11,067 nucleotides of DNA from Planctomycetota bacterium (GCA_016209665.1 JACQVT010000721.1:1-11067), one strand, 5' to 3'; counted from the first letter of the stretch, positions 1 through 6,052 are shown. The notes: generated by a model from the sequence alone, not told the origin. Made by a program: numbers and translations.

Positions 1-305
1 CACGGCGTGCGGCGGATAATGCCGGCGTTGTTGAACAGGATGTCGATCCGCCCGAACGCTCGCCGGACCTGTTCGACGATCCGGGGGATGGATTCCATCT
101 TCGCCAGGTCGGCCTGAATGCCCAGGAACCGCCGGCCGGTTTGTTCGACGGCCGGCTGCGTCTCGGCGAAGCGCCCGCTGGCGGCCACGCACGCGATGTC
201 GGCCCCAGCCTCGGCCAAGGCGACGCAGATCGCCTGGCCCAGCCCCGTCGTGCCTCCGGTGACGATCGCCACTCTGCCGTCGAGCTTGAATTGATCGAGG
301 ATCAT
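1..305 (-). CDS. kduD: KduD-like short-chain dehydrogenase, 3' part missing
   Basis: This is the N-terminal ~101 residues of a classical SDR; the rest lies beyond the left edge. It reads MILDQFKLDGRVAIVTGG..., with the nucleotide-binding motif TGGTTGLG (TGxxxGxG) near residues 16-23 and NNAG near residues 93-96, followed by IIRR. The TGLGQ, TGRRFL, DL-K---IP and NNAG-IRR stretches resemble E. coli KduD, the NAD-dependent 2-dehydro-3-deoxy-D-gluconate 5-dehydrogenase of pectin/unsaturated uronate catabolism (cytosolic). The catalytic YxxxK lies outside the window, so activity cannot be checked. The start ATG (303-305) overlaps the stop of the upstream MFS gene as ATGA, and GGGAGA sits about 6 bases before it, so the pair is probably translationally coupled. 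A gluconate 5-dehydrogenase or other sugar-acid SDR is the alternative. The SDR call is near certain; the KduD assignment is likely. Confidence 0.85.
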   Translation of the reverse strand, partial: MILDQFKLDGRVAIVTGGTTGLGQAICVALAEAGADIACVAASGRFAETQPAVEQTGRRFLGIQADLAKMESIPRIVEQVRRAFGRIDILFNNAGIIRRTP

Positions 306-1570
306 TGCGACTCTCCCGTCCGGCGCGTCCGGACGAACAGCACGACCACCAACGCGGCCAGCGGATGCAGGAAGCCGACGATCGTGAACACGGGGACGTA
401 GCCCATGCTGTCCACCATCGACCCCACCGCCCGCGTGAACAGGAACGCGCCGAAGATCCCCGCCATGCCGGTGAAACCATAGGCCGAGCCGACGGCCCGT
501 TGGGGGACAAGGTCCGCCGGCAGCGTCAGCACACCGGCCGCCCAGCTTTGATGCGCGGTGGTGGCGATGCTGATGAAGAACAAGGCCACGTACGGGCTGT
601 CGGCGTGCACGGCGAAGATGGCGGCGGGCATCATGGCCGCGCTGATGCACATCGCCAGCTTGCGGGCGGTGAGCACCCGGAACCCCAGCCGGCTGAACAG
701 CGAGGACATCGCCCCGCCGAACAGGCTGCCGAAATCAGCCGCCAGGTACGGCATCCAGGCGAACATGGCGATCTCGGCCAGGTTGAAATGCCGAACGGTG
801 TACAGGTAGTCGGGCAGCCAGAACAGATAGAAGAACCACACCGGATCGGAGATGAAGCGGGCAGCCATGAGTGCCCAGATGCTCGGCTTCGACAGCGCTT
901 CCTTCCAGGCGCCTCTGGCCTGGGCCACCGTTGGCGCATCATTGTTGGTGTCGGCCTCCTGGCCCAGGAGAATCAGATCGCGTTCTTCGGCGGTCAACCG
1001 AGGATGCGACCCCGGGGGATGGTAGAGCCACAGCCAGAGTGCCAGCCACAGGAAGCCGGTCAAGCCGGTAACCACGAACGCCGCCTGCCAGCCAAAGCGG
1101 ATGATGAGCCAACCCACCAGCGGTGGAGCGATCACTGCCCCGGCGCCGGCGCCGACGTTCATGACGCCCGTGGCGAACGCACGTTCCCGGGCCGGGAACC
1201 ATTCCGAGATCGTCTTGATGGCTCCGGGGAAGTTGCCCGACTCGCCGATGCCCAGCAGAAAGCGGAAGGCACGGAAGGAGAACACGCTTCCCGCGAAGGC
1301 GTGGAGCACGTTGGCGATCGACCACCAGGTGACGGCCAAGGCAAAGCCGGCCCGCGTCCCGAGCCAATCGAGGATTCTGCCCGAGATCGGGTGCATGATG
1401 GCGTAAGCGAGCAGGAACGCGTCGGCGATGCGGGAATAATCCACCCGCGACATGTTGAACTTCTCGCGGATGATCGGCGCGGCGACGGAGAGCGTCTGGC
1501 GATCGAGGTAGTTGATGGTCGTCGCCAGCATCAGGAGGCCGCAGATGTACCAGCGAAGGTGTTTGATCAT
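302..1570 (-). CDS. MFS transporter, ACS family (hexuronate/sugar-acid importer, ExuT-like)
   Basis: A 422-residue polytopic inner-membrane protein with the expected length and about 12 hydrophobic segments. The N terminus MIKHLRWYICGLL leads into DRQTLS (residues 23-28) at the end of helix 1. The loop 2-3 MFS signature appears as GRILDWLGTRAGF (64-76). RFLLGIGESGNFPGA (103-117) followed by WFPARERAFATG (124-135) is typical of the anion:cation symporter (ACS) family, which includes ExuT, GudP and DgoT. The substrate is inferred to be a uronate or aldonate because the next gene is KduD-like and a uronyl hydrolase is divergently encoded. An in-frame upstream ATG at 1627 would add 19 polar residues without a ribosome binding site. 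Family homologues begin close to the KHLRWY helix, so 1570 is preferred, although its own Shine-Dalgarno is weak. The stop overlaps the kduD start (ATGA). Confidence 0.9.
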   Translation of the reverse strand: MIKHLRWYICGLLMLATTINYLDRQTLSVAAPIIREKFNMSRVDYSRIADAFLLAYAIMHPISGRILDWLGTRAGFALAVTWWSIANVLHAFAGSVFSFRAFRFLLGIGESGNFPGAIKTISEWFPARERAFATGVMNVGAGAGAVIAPPLVGWLIIRFGWQAAFVVTGLTGFLWLALWLWLYHPPGSHPRLTAEERDLILLGQEADTNNDAPTVAQARGAWKEALSKPSIWALMAARFISDPVWFFYLFWLPDYLYTVRHFNLAEIAMFAWMPYLAADFGSLFGGAMSSLFSRLGFRVLTARKLAMCISAAMMPAAIFAVHADSPYVALFFISIATTAHQSWAAGVLTLPADLVPQRAVGSAYGFTGMAGIFGAFLFTRAVGSMVDSMGYVPVFTIVGFLHPLAALVVVLFVRTRRTGESQ

Positions 1571-1942
1571 TTGTGCGTTCTTTGCGCGAAGAGGCCAGCC
1601 GGAGGTGGCGTTCGGATCGCGAATCATTCATGTTGTCGTTTCGGGACGCCTCATTTCCCGCCCGCCCGTGGAGATCATCCGCCGATACCACCACCGCGTC
1701 CGCATCGCGCGTACCTACCTGGTATATGCGTGCGTGCTGGCGGAGGGCGGCATCTTAGCCCCCATGTTCATGCACGGTCAAACGCGGCTCACAGGGCCCG
1801 GAGCGCAAGCGACAGGTTGCCGTGACCGCGGCAGACGCTTCGTTGACAGGTGCGGGGGCAGCAGATTATGTTCCAGAGGCGGGTTACCTGTTGTCATCGG
1901 CAAATCGTTTGAGCTGGTTCGATCGCCCGGGATGCGACCCTC
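1571..1942. promoter_or_regulatory. Divergent intergenic region of the uronate genes
   Basis: This 372-bp gap separates the minus-strand transporter/kduD operon from the plus-strand hydrolase, so promoters for both should lie here. Half-sites ATACCA (1685-1690) and TGGTAT (1720-1725) form an inverted pair 29 bases apart. The same TGGTA/TACCA half-sites make up the operators of GntR-type uronate regulators such as ExuR/UxuR, but here they are split rather than joined. A local dyad TACC-N5-GGTA covers 1712-1724. No regulator gene is present in the window, so operator function is only a suggestion. No convincing promoter facing the transporter was found, and the open reading frames crossing the region look like antisense shadows. 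Confidence 0.35.
1843..1872 (+). promoter_or_regulatory. Possible sigma70-type promoter for the uronyl hydrolase
   Basis: A perfect TTGACA (1843-1848) is followed after 18 bases by TATGTT (1867-1872), four of six matches to the -10 consensus. It would start transcription about 65 bases before the hydrolase ATG at 1943. The exact -35 match stands out in this GC-rich stretch, but the -10 is weak and planctomycete promoters are poorly characterised. Confidence 0.3.
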
Positions 1943-3100
1943 ATGACGCCCATCCGCGCCACCTTGAAAGTGATCGGCCTGACGGTTCCCGCGGCGTCGC
2001 TGGTCATTTCCGGCTGCCTGGCGCCGACGGCGAGGACGTCCCTCGAGCCGCCGCCGGCTGATGTCCTGCGTCGCGTGGCCGACGGCGTGCTGGTCGACTT
2101 CCCCCAGCCGCCGCCGTTCGACTGGGGCGAGGGCGTCCTGATGGCCGGCATGATGCGGGCCGGCACCGTCTTGAACGAGCCGCGATACGTCGGGTTCGTC
2201 AGGACCTGGGCGGACCATTGGCACAAGGAGGGTCTGGAGACCATCCTGCGCGGACGGCCGGGCGATCCGATCAAGGGCTACTGCGGCCACTGGGGTTCCG
2301 GCTATCCGGTCATTCTCCTTTACGAGAAGACCCGCAAGCCTGTCTACCTCGACATGGTGCGGCAGATCGCCGGCTTCATCATGACCGAGGCCACCCGCAC
2401 GCCGGAGGGCGGCCTGGGCCACTGGCAGGGCAGTCAGCAATTGTGGGTGGACACGTTGTACATGGTGGTGCCGCCGTTCGCGCATCTGACCCGTCTGACC
2501 GGCGAGCGGCAATACCTGGATGAGGCCGTCCGGCAGATCAACATCTACCAGGGTCACAACCAGGACGCCGGCGGCCTGTTCTGGCACAACTACGATGATG
2601 CCGCCCGCAAGCTTCTCGGCGCCCTGTGGGGCCGGGGCAACGGCTGGGTGGCGATGAGCTACGTGGAAGTACTCCGGCAGCTCCCGAAGAACTCGCCGGA
2701 GTACGGGAAGCTGTGCGCTGACTATGGCCGCCTGATGGATGCGCTGCTGGCCTGCCAGGACAAGGAGTCACGCCTGTGGCATACGGTCCTGGACCATCCC
2801 GAGACGTACCTGGAGACCTCGGCCAGCGCGATGTTCCTGGGCAGTCTCGTTGAGGCCGACCGGCTCGGGATCTATCATCTGAAGGACCGTAACGTGATTC
2901 CGGCCACCTGGGCCGCACTGGCTGCCAAGGTGGATCGCGAGGACCGTGTGCTCGACGTATCCGGCGGCACGATGGCCGGCACGGTCAAGCAGTACGGCGA
3001 CAAGGAGCGGGGAACCTACACGTGGGGCACGGGGGCGTTTCTGCTCGCCGCCGCGGCGCTGCATGATGCGTCGACCCTCAGAACGGAAGATCGAAGATAG
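1943..3100 (+). CDS. GH88/GH105-family unsaturated uronyl hydrolase, lipoprotein
   Basis: A 385-residue protein of the (alpha/alpha)6-barrel family that hydrates and releases the terminal unsaturated uronic acid from lyase-generated oligosaccharides (for example unsaturated rhamnogalacturonyl hydrolases). The N terminus is a lipoprotein signal with lipobox ISGC and Cys25 as the acylated residue, so the mature enzyme should be membrane-anchored outside the cytoplasm. Family landmarks are FDWGEGV (59-65, Asp60), LWVDTLYM (167-174, with Asp170 at the position of the general acid/base Asp of YteR), the RGNGW motif (231-235; RGNAW in YteR), ETSASAMF (291-298) and WGTGAFLLA (361-369). Length fits the family once the signal is removed. 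No clear Shine-Dalgarno precedes the ATG. It is divergent from the transporter/kduD operon, which suits a role in supplying their substrate. Exact glycan specificity (rhamnogalacturonan, ulvan or glycosaminoglycan) cannot be told. Confidence 0.88.
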   Translation: MTPIRATLKVIGLTVPAASLVISGCLAPTARTSLEPPPADVLRRVADGVLVDFPQPPPFDWGEGVLMAGMMRAGTVLNEPRYVGFVRTWADHWHKEGLETILRGRPGDPIKGYCGHWGSGYPVILLYEKTRKPVYLDMVRQIAGFIMTEATRTPEGGLGHWQGSQQLWVDTLYMVVPPFAHLTRLTGERQYLDEAVRQINIYQGHNQDAGGLFWHNYDDAARKLLGALWGRGNGWVAMSYVEVLRQLPKNSPEYGKLCADYGRLMDALLACQDKESRLWHTVLDHPETYLETSASAMFLGSLVEADRLGIYHLKDRNVIPATWAALAAKVDREDRVLDVSGGTMAGTVKQYGDKERGTYTWGTGAFLLAAAALHDASTLRTEDRR

Positions 3101-3106
3101 CGAGTG

Positions 3107-3209
3107 GAGAGTTGAGAATGGAGAATGGAGACCCATCTGACGTGGTACGAGATCCTTCCGCAATCGAAGCGGTCTCCATTCTCAATTCTCCATTCTCCAT
3201 TCCTCATTC
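3107..3209. repeat. Inverted array of GAGAATG heptamers between two genes
   Basis: Just after the hydrolase stop lie tandem heptamers GAGAGTT-GAGAATG-GAGAATG-GAGACC (3107-3133). The reverse complement follows at 3171-3209 as CATTCTC-type heptamers. The inner arms 3114-3133 and 3171-3190 pair over 20 bases with one mismatch around a 37-base loop, so the RNA could fold into a long A/G:C/U stem. There is no U-tract, so it is not a classical intrinsic terminator, but it could act as a 3' stabiliser or a partial terminator between the hydrolase and the RraA gene. The right arm ends directly at the GGAGGA ribosome binding site of the next gene. Confidence 0.75.
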
Positions 3210-3221
3210 GGAGGACTCCCC

Positions 3222-3887
3222 ATGCCTGAATGGAAAAACGACGCCGAACTGTTCGCCCTGATGCGTGATGTCCTCTACACGCCCGTCGTCGGTGACATCC
3301 TCGACACGCTGGGCTGTTACCATCAGTTCCTGCCCCCGCAGGTCCAGCCCATCCGCGAGTCCGACAGGCTCGCCGGACGGGCCATGCCCGCCCTGGTCGC
3401 CGACTGCCACCGCCCGCAGAAACGCCCCTTCGGCAAGCTGACCGAGGCCCTCGACCAGGTCCAACCGGGCGAGGTTTACGTCACCAGCGGCGGCGAGATG
3501 CGCTGTGCCTACTGGGGCGAGATCCTCACCGCCACCGCCCGCACCCGCGGGGCCCTCGGAGCCGTCGTCAACGGCTACCATCGCGACACGCCCAAGGTAC
3601 TCGAACAGAACTGGCCGGTGTTCAGCCGCGGGCGGTTCGCCCAGGACTCGTCCGTTCGTATGCAGGTGATCGACTACCGCTGCCCGCTGGAGATCGAGGG
3701 CACCTGGATCGAGCCCGGCGACCTGATCTTCGCCGACCTCGACGGCGTGGTCATCATCCCCCGCAAGCACGAGGTGGAAACCATCGAGCGGGCCCTCGAA
3801 AAAGCCCGCGGCGAAAAACTAGTCCGCCAGGAGATCGAAAACGGCATGTCCAGCACCGAGGCGTTCAAGAAATACGGTATTCTATGA
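3222..3887 (+). CDS. RraA-family protein (HMG/CHA aldolase-like)
   Basis: A 221-residue cytosolic protein of the RraA / 4-hydroxy-4-methyl-2-oxoglutarate aldolase fold. The core shows [11 protein letters not shown] (21-31), [18 protein letters not shown] (89-106), [13 protein letters not shown] (110-122) and DLDGVVIIP (172-180). In characterised pyruvate aldolases of this family an Arg-Asp pair holds substrate and the divalent metal; here R121-D122 is present, with Glu100 in the preceding helix. The usual DG-RD sequence before the pair is replaced by NGYHRD. The start is supported by GGAGGA six bases upstream. It follows the uronyl hydrolase in the same direction but is separated by the heptamer inverted repeat, so co-transcription is uncertain. 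A sugar-acid aldolase or decarboxylase role is possible from context. RraA itself, the E. coli RNase E inhibitor, is a different subgroup and this gene should not be named after it. Confidence 0.85.
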   Translation: MPEWKNDAELFALMRDVLYTPVVGDILDTLGCYHQFLPPQVQPIRESDRLAGRAMPALVADCHRPQKRPFGKLTEALDQVQPGEVYVTSGGEMRCAYWGEILTATARTRGALGAVVNGYHRDTPKVLEQNWPVFSRGRFAQDSSVRMQVIDYRCPLEIEGTWIEPGDLIFADLDGVVIIPRKHEVETIERALEKARGEKLVRQEIENGMSSTEAFKKYGIL

Positions 3888-3888
3888 T

Positions 3889-3969
3889 TTGGGGGGCGGG
3901 CATCCCTGCCCGCCTTTGCGATAGCTGGAGGCGAAGAGAAAGGCGGGCAAGGATGCCCGCCCCCCAAAA
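3889..3969. repeat. Inverted pair of REP palindromes (BIME-like) upstream of the RAYT gene
   Basis: Two near-identical ~30-bp elements face each other. The left one (3889-3917) has hairpin GGCGGGCA-TCCC-TGCCCGCC at 3895-3914 preceded by a G-run. The right one (3939-3969) is its reverse complement with one difference in the loop, hairpin 3942-3961, followed by a C-run and AAAA. The spacer between them includes GGAG at 3927-3930. It starts two bases after the RraA stop and ends 12 bases before the transposase ATG, filling the whole gap. This is the arrangement known as a BIME in enterobacterial REP systems. Confidence 0.88.
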
Positions 3970-3981
3970 GCGGAGACCGGG

Positions 3982-4575
3982 ATGGGCGACACAAGGCTGA
4001 AAGGCTGGTATCGCCGGGGGGACCAGCATCCGCCGCACTTCGATGCGGGTGAGATTGCCCAGTTCGTCACGTTTCGTCTGGCCGACTCGCTGCCCGCCGA
4101 GAGACTCCAAGTATGGAAGGCAGAGTTGGACAGCGGGACGTTGAAACCTGATGCCTATTGCGAGCGGATCGAATCGTGGCTCGACGCCGGCCGGGGTGAA
4201 TGCTGGCTGGCCGATCCGCAGGTGGGAACGATTGTCCAGGGCGCGCTCCTGCACTTCGATGGCCGGCGGTACGACCTGCATGGATGGGTTATCATGCCGA
4301 ATCACATTCACGTTCTCGTGACGCCCAGGGACTCGTTCAGTCTGCCCGCACTGCTGCACTCCTGGAAGTCGTTCACCGCGAGCACGGCCAACAAATCGCT
4401 TGGTCGCCGGGGCGCATTCTGGCAGGATGACTACTTCGACCGGTATGTTCGCAGCGAAACTGACTTCGCGCGGGACATGGATTACATTGCCGAGAACCCG
4501 GTCCGGGCTGGCTTGTGCCGCACCTCCGCGGACTGGAAATGGAGCCATGCTTTTCGAGGCCCGACTCGGTTCTGA
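3982..4575 (+). CDS. REP-associated tyrosine transposase (RAYT, Y1/HUH family)
   Basis: A 197-residue single-strand DNA nuclease of the IS200-like Y1 transposase superfamily, RAYT branch. The HUH motif is H108-I-H110 in GWVIMPNHIHVLV (101-113), which would bind the catalytic metal. DYIAENPVRAGL (167-178) corresponds to the DYIYINPV region of E. coli TnpA-REP, whose Tyr115 is the nucleophile, so Tyr168 is the predicted catalytic residue. FWQDDYFDRYVR (147-158) is also typical of RAYTs. The length is normal and all key residues are kept, so the gene looks intact. GGAGA about six bases upstream supports the ATG. REP palindromes lie immediately on both sides and further copies are within the window, as expected for a RAYT and its REP substrates. 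RAYTs are usually single-copy, vertically kept genes thought to cut and spread REPs rather than move themselves. Confidence 0.93.
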   Translation: MGDTRLKGWYRRGDQHPPHFDAGEIAQFVTFRLADSLPAERLQVWKAELDSGTLKPDAYCERIESWLDAGRGECWLADPQVGTIVQGALLHFDGRRYDLHGWVIMPNHIHVLVTPRDSFSLPALLHSWKSFTASTANKSLGRRGAFWQDDYFDRYVRSETDFARDMDYIAENPVRAGLCRTSADWKWSHAFRGPTRF

Positions 4576-4584
4576 TGCCGCGTT

Positions 4585-4642
4585 GGCGGGCGGGCATCTT
4601 GCCATTCTTGGGGGGCGGGCATCCTTGCCCGCCTTCTGCTCC
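4585..4642. repeat. REP copies downstream of the RAYT gene (one degenerate, one intact)
   Basis: A degenerate REP remnant (4585-4603) precedes an intact one with its G-run side first. The hairpin GGCGGGCA-TCCT-TGCCCGCC occupies 4614-4633, in the same orientation as the first copy at 3889. Read on the minus strand, GGAG (complement at 4639-4642) lies five bases before the hairpin. It begins within 40 bases of the transposase stop and forms an inverted pair with the copy at 4731-4756. Confidence 0.83.
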
Positions 4643-4665
4643 GGGCGCGGGCCCATCGCGGCGAT

Positions 4666-4683
4666 GCTCCAGCATCGCGGACC
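4666..4683. repeat. Short perfect hairpin in the spacer of the second REP pair
   Basis: GCGATGCTCCAGCATCGC can fold into a seven-base-pair stem with a four-base loop. It lies between the two inverted REPs downstream of the RAYT gene, in a spacer that is longer than the upstream one but ends with a related stretch (GCTATCATCTGGAG against GCGATAGCTGGAG). Its role is unknown; it may be an insertion inside the BIME spacer. Confidence 0.5.
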
Positions 4684-4707
4684 GCCTGCGGCCCTCTGCT
4701 ATCATCT

Positions 4708-4846
4708 GGAGTGAAGAAAAGAAAAAACACGGCGAGCAAGGATGCCCGCCCCCCAAGGCGGTGGAGAAAAAAGAAGGCGGGCAGGGATGGCCACCCCCCA
4801 ATGCAGTCGAGGAGAAGAAGGCGGGCAGGGATGCCCGCCCCCCAAA
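4708..4846. repeat. Three direct REP copies between the RAYT and URO-D-like genes
   Basis: Three copies in the same orientation have hairpins at 4731-4750, 4776-4795 and 4820-4839, each followed by a C-run and AA. Each is preceded by an A/G-rich leader containing GGAG (4708-4711, 4763-4766, 4811-4814). The first and second carry stem mismatches; the third is perfect. The array ends three bases before the ATG of the next gene, so it forms the whole 5' leader of that gene and may influence its expression. Confidence 0.85.
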
Positions 4847-4848
4847 TC

Positions 4849-5868
4849 ATGACGCCGCGACAGGTGGTTCTTGATGCACTGGCGTTCAAGCGGCCGGGGT
4901 ATGTGCCTTGGGCGTGGGAGCCGACACAGGTGTGCGCCCGGCGGCTGCGGGAATACCTCGGCACGGATGATCTGACGGACTTCATCGGCTCGCATTTCCT
5001 GGATCTTGGATCGCAATTGCGGCGGTTCGCGGTCGTCGACGGTGACTTCAATCGTGACGCCTATGGCGTGCTATGGGACCGCACTATCGACAAGGACATC
5101 GGCGTACCGGTCGAATGGCCGATCCGCCGGCCCGAGGACCTGGACGCGTACCGCTGGCCCGATCCGCTGGATCCCCGATGGTACGAAGGGATGGCCGAGG
5201 CGATCGCCCGAAACGGCGGCCGGCTGTTCACCCGGTACAAGTTGGGCTTCTCGCTGTACGAGCGGGCCTGGACGATGCGGGGCATGACCGATCTGCTGAT
5301 GGACATGGTTGACCGGCCCGAGTTCGTCGACCGCCTGCTCGATGAGATCGTCGAGCACAACCTCGCCCAGATCCACCGGGCGATCGACCTGGGCGTGGAT
5401 GCGATCTACTTCGGCGACGACTACGGTTCGCAGCGCGGGCTGATCATGGGCCACGACCGCTGGCGGCGGTTCATCAAGCCGCGCCTGGCCCGCATGTTCG
5501 CCGTCGTCCGGCAGGCCGGCAAGGTCGTCTGCCTGCACTCCTGCGGCAAGGTGGCCGAGCTGTTCGACGAACTGGTCGAGATCGGCCTGAACGTGTTCAA
5601 CCCGTTCCAGCCGGAGGTGATGGACGTGTTCTCGCTCAAGCGGCAATACCACGGCCGACTCGCGTTCCACGGTGGGCTGAGCATCCAGAAGACGCTGCCC
5701 TTCGGCACGCCCGACGACGTGCGCCGGGCCACCCGCGACCTGGTCGCCTTGGGCCGCGACGGCGGTTACATTCTCTCGCCCTCGCACGCGGTCCCCGCCG
5801 ACGTGCCGCCCGAGAACTTGGTCGCGATGATGGACGAACTCCGTTGCCAGGTTCGCTCCATCCCGTAA
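4849..5868 (+). CDS. URO-D-like protein (uroporphyrinogen decarboxylase / methyltransferase superfamily)
   Basis: A 339-residue TIM-barrel protein of the URO-D superfamily. It starts MTPRQVVLDALAFKRPGYVPW, the usual opening of the group, and ends near GGYILSPSHAVPADVPPEN (305-323). It carries CLHSCGKV (228-235): His230-x-Cys232 is the zinc-site motif of the MtaA/MtbA/CmuA corrinoid methyltransferase branch and is not a feature of haem-pathway HemE. This points to a methyltransferase-like or unknown enzyme rather than a true decarboxylase. A third zinc ligand is not obvious; His313 is a candidate. Other landmarks are FGDDYGSQ (188-195) and GGLSIQKTLPFGT (275-287). The frame stays open upstream to 4711, but those 46 codons are translated REP sequence, so ATG 4849 is chosen despite the lack of a Shine-Dalgarno. 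No corrinoid protein or reactivase is encoded nearby. Confidence 0.87.
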   Translation: MTPRQVVLDALAFKRPGYVPWAWEPTQVCARRLREYLGTDDLTDFIGSHFLDLGSQLRRFAVVDGDFNRDAYGVLWDRTIDKDIGVPVEWPIRRPEDLDAYRWPDPLDPRWYEGMAEAIARNGGRLFTRYKLGFSLYERAWTMRGMTDLLMDMVDRPEFVDRLLDEIVEHNLAQIHRAIDLGVDAIYFGDDYGSQRGLIMGHDRWRRFIKPRLARMFAVVRQAGKVVCLHSCGKVAELFDELVEIGLNVFNPFQPEVMDVFSLKRQYHGRLAFHGGLSIQKTLPFGTPDDVRRATRDLVALGRDGGYILSPSHAVPADVPPENLVAMMDELRCQVRSIP

Positions 5869-5874
5869 TACGAG

Positions 5875-5995
5875 TTCCAGTTCAACCTCGTGCGGAGAGT
5901 CGTAGCGGCGGGCGCCCTCGCCGGCCGTTCGGCGCGGGAACACGTTCGGCGAGGGCGCCGGACGCTACCCTCACGAGGACGAGGTTTCGCTGGAA
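5875..5995. repeat. 120-bp imperfect palindrome downstream of the URO-D-like gene
   Basis: The arms begin TTCCAG (5875-5880) and end CTGGAA (5990-5995). Inside, AACCTCGT pairs with ACGAGG-type sequence, GTAGCG (5902-5907) pairs with CGCTAC, and GGCGCCCTCGCCG (5911-5923) pairs exactly with 5947-5959. The loop is about 23 bases. It starts six bases after the stop, so it could fold as a large 3' hairpin, but no T-run follows. Its sequence is unrelated to the REP family around the RAYT gene. Confidence 0.7.
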
Positions 5996-6052
5996 TCCGT
6001 ACAACACCGATCGTGGTTGAACGGTGTGTGTCAACGAGCCGCGCAGTCGCCA

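Noticed and set aside
305..1825. Long plus-strand open frame opposite the MFS transporter
   Set aside because: It is antisense to a clear 12-helix transporter, and its translation is Arg/His/Gln/Gly-rich without any family pattern, as expected for the complement of GC-rich coding DNA.
1778..2587. 269-residue minus-strand frame over the uronyl hydrolase
   Set aside because: Antisense to a gene with clear GH105 motifs and a lipoprotein signal.
3114..3190. Rho-independent terminator after the uronyl hydrolase
   Set aside because: The stem is long and A/G-rich with a 37-base loop and no T-run, so it does not meet the terminator pattern.
3889..4642. RAYT gene with flanking palindromes as a classical insertion sequence
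   Set aside because: There are no defined IS ends or target duplications. The flanking elements also occur without the transposase at 4.7-4.85 and 9.5 kb, which fits a REP/RAYT relationship rather than an IS200/IS605 element.
4731..4839. CRISPR array from the repeated palindromes
   Set aside because: Spacing is irregular and short (about 24 bases), copies vary and occur in both orientations elsewhere, there are no Cas genes, and a RAYT gene explains them.
5071..5943. 290-residue minus-strand frame over the URO-D-like gene
   Set aside because: Antisense to conserved coding sequence, with no family pattern.
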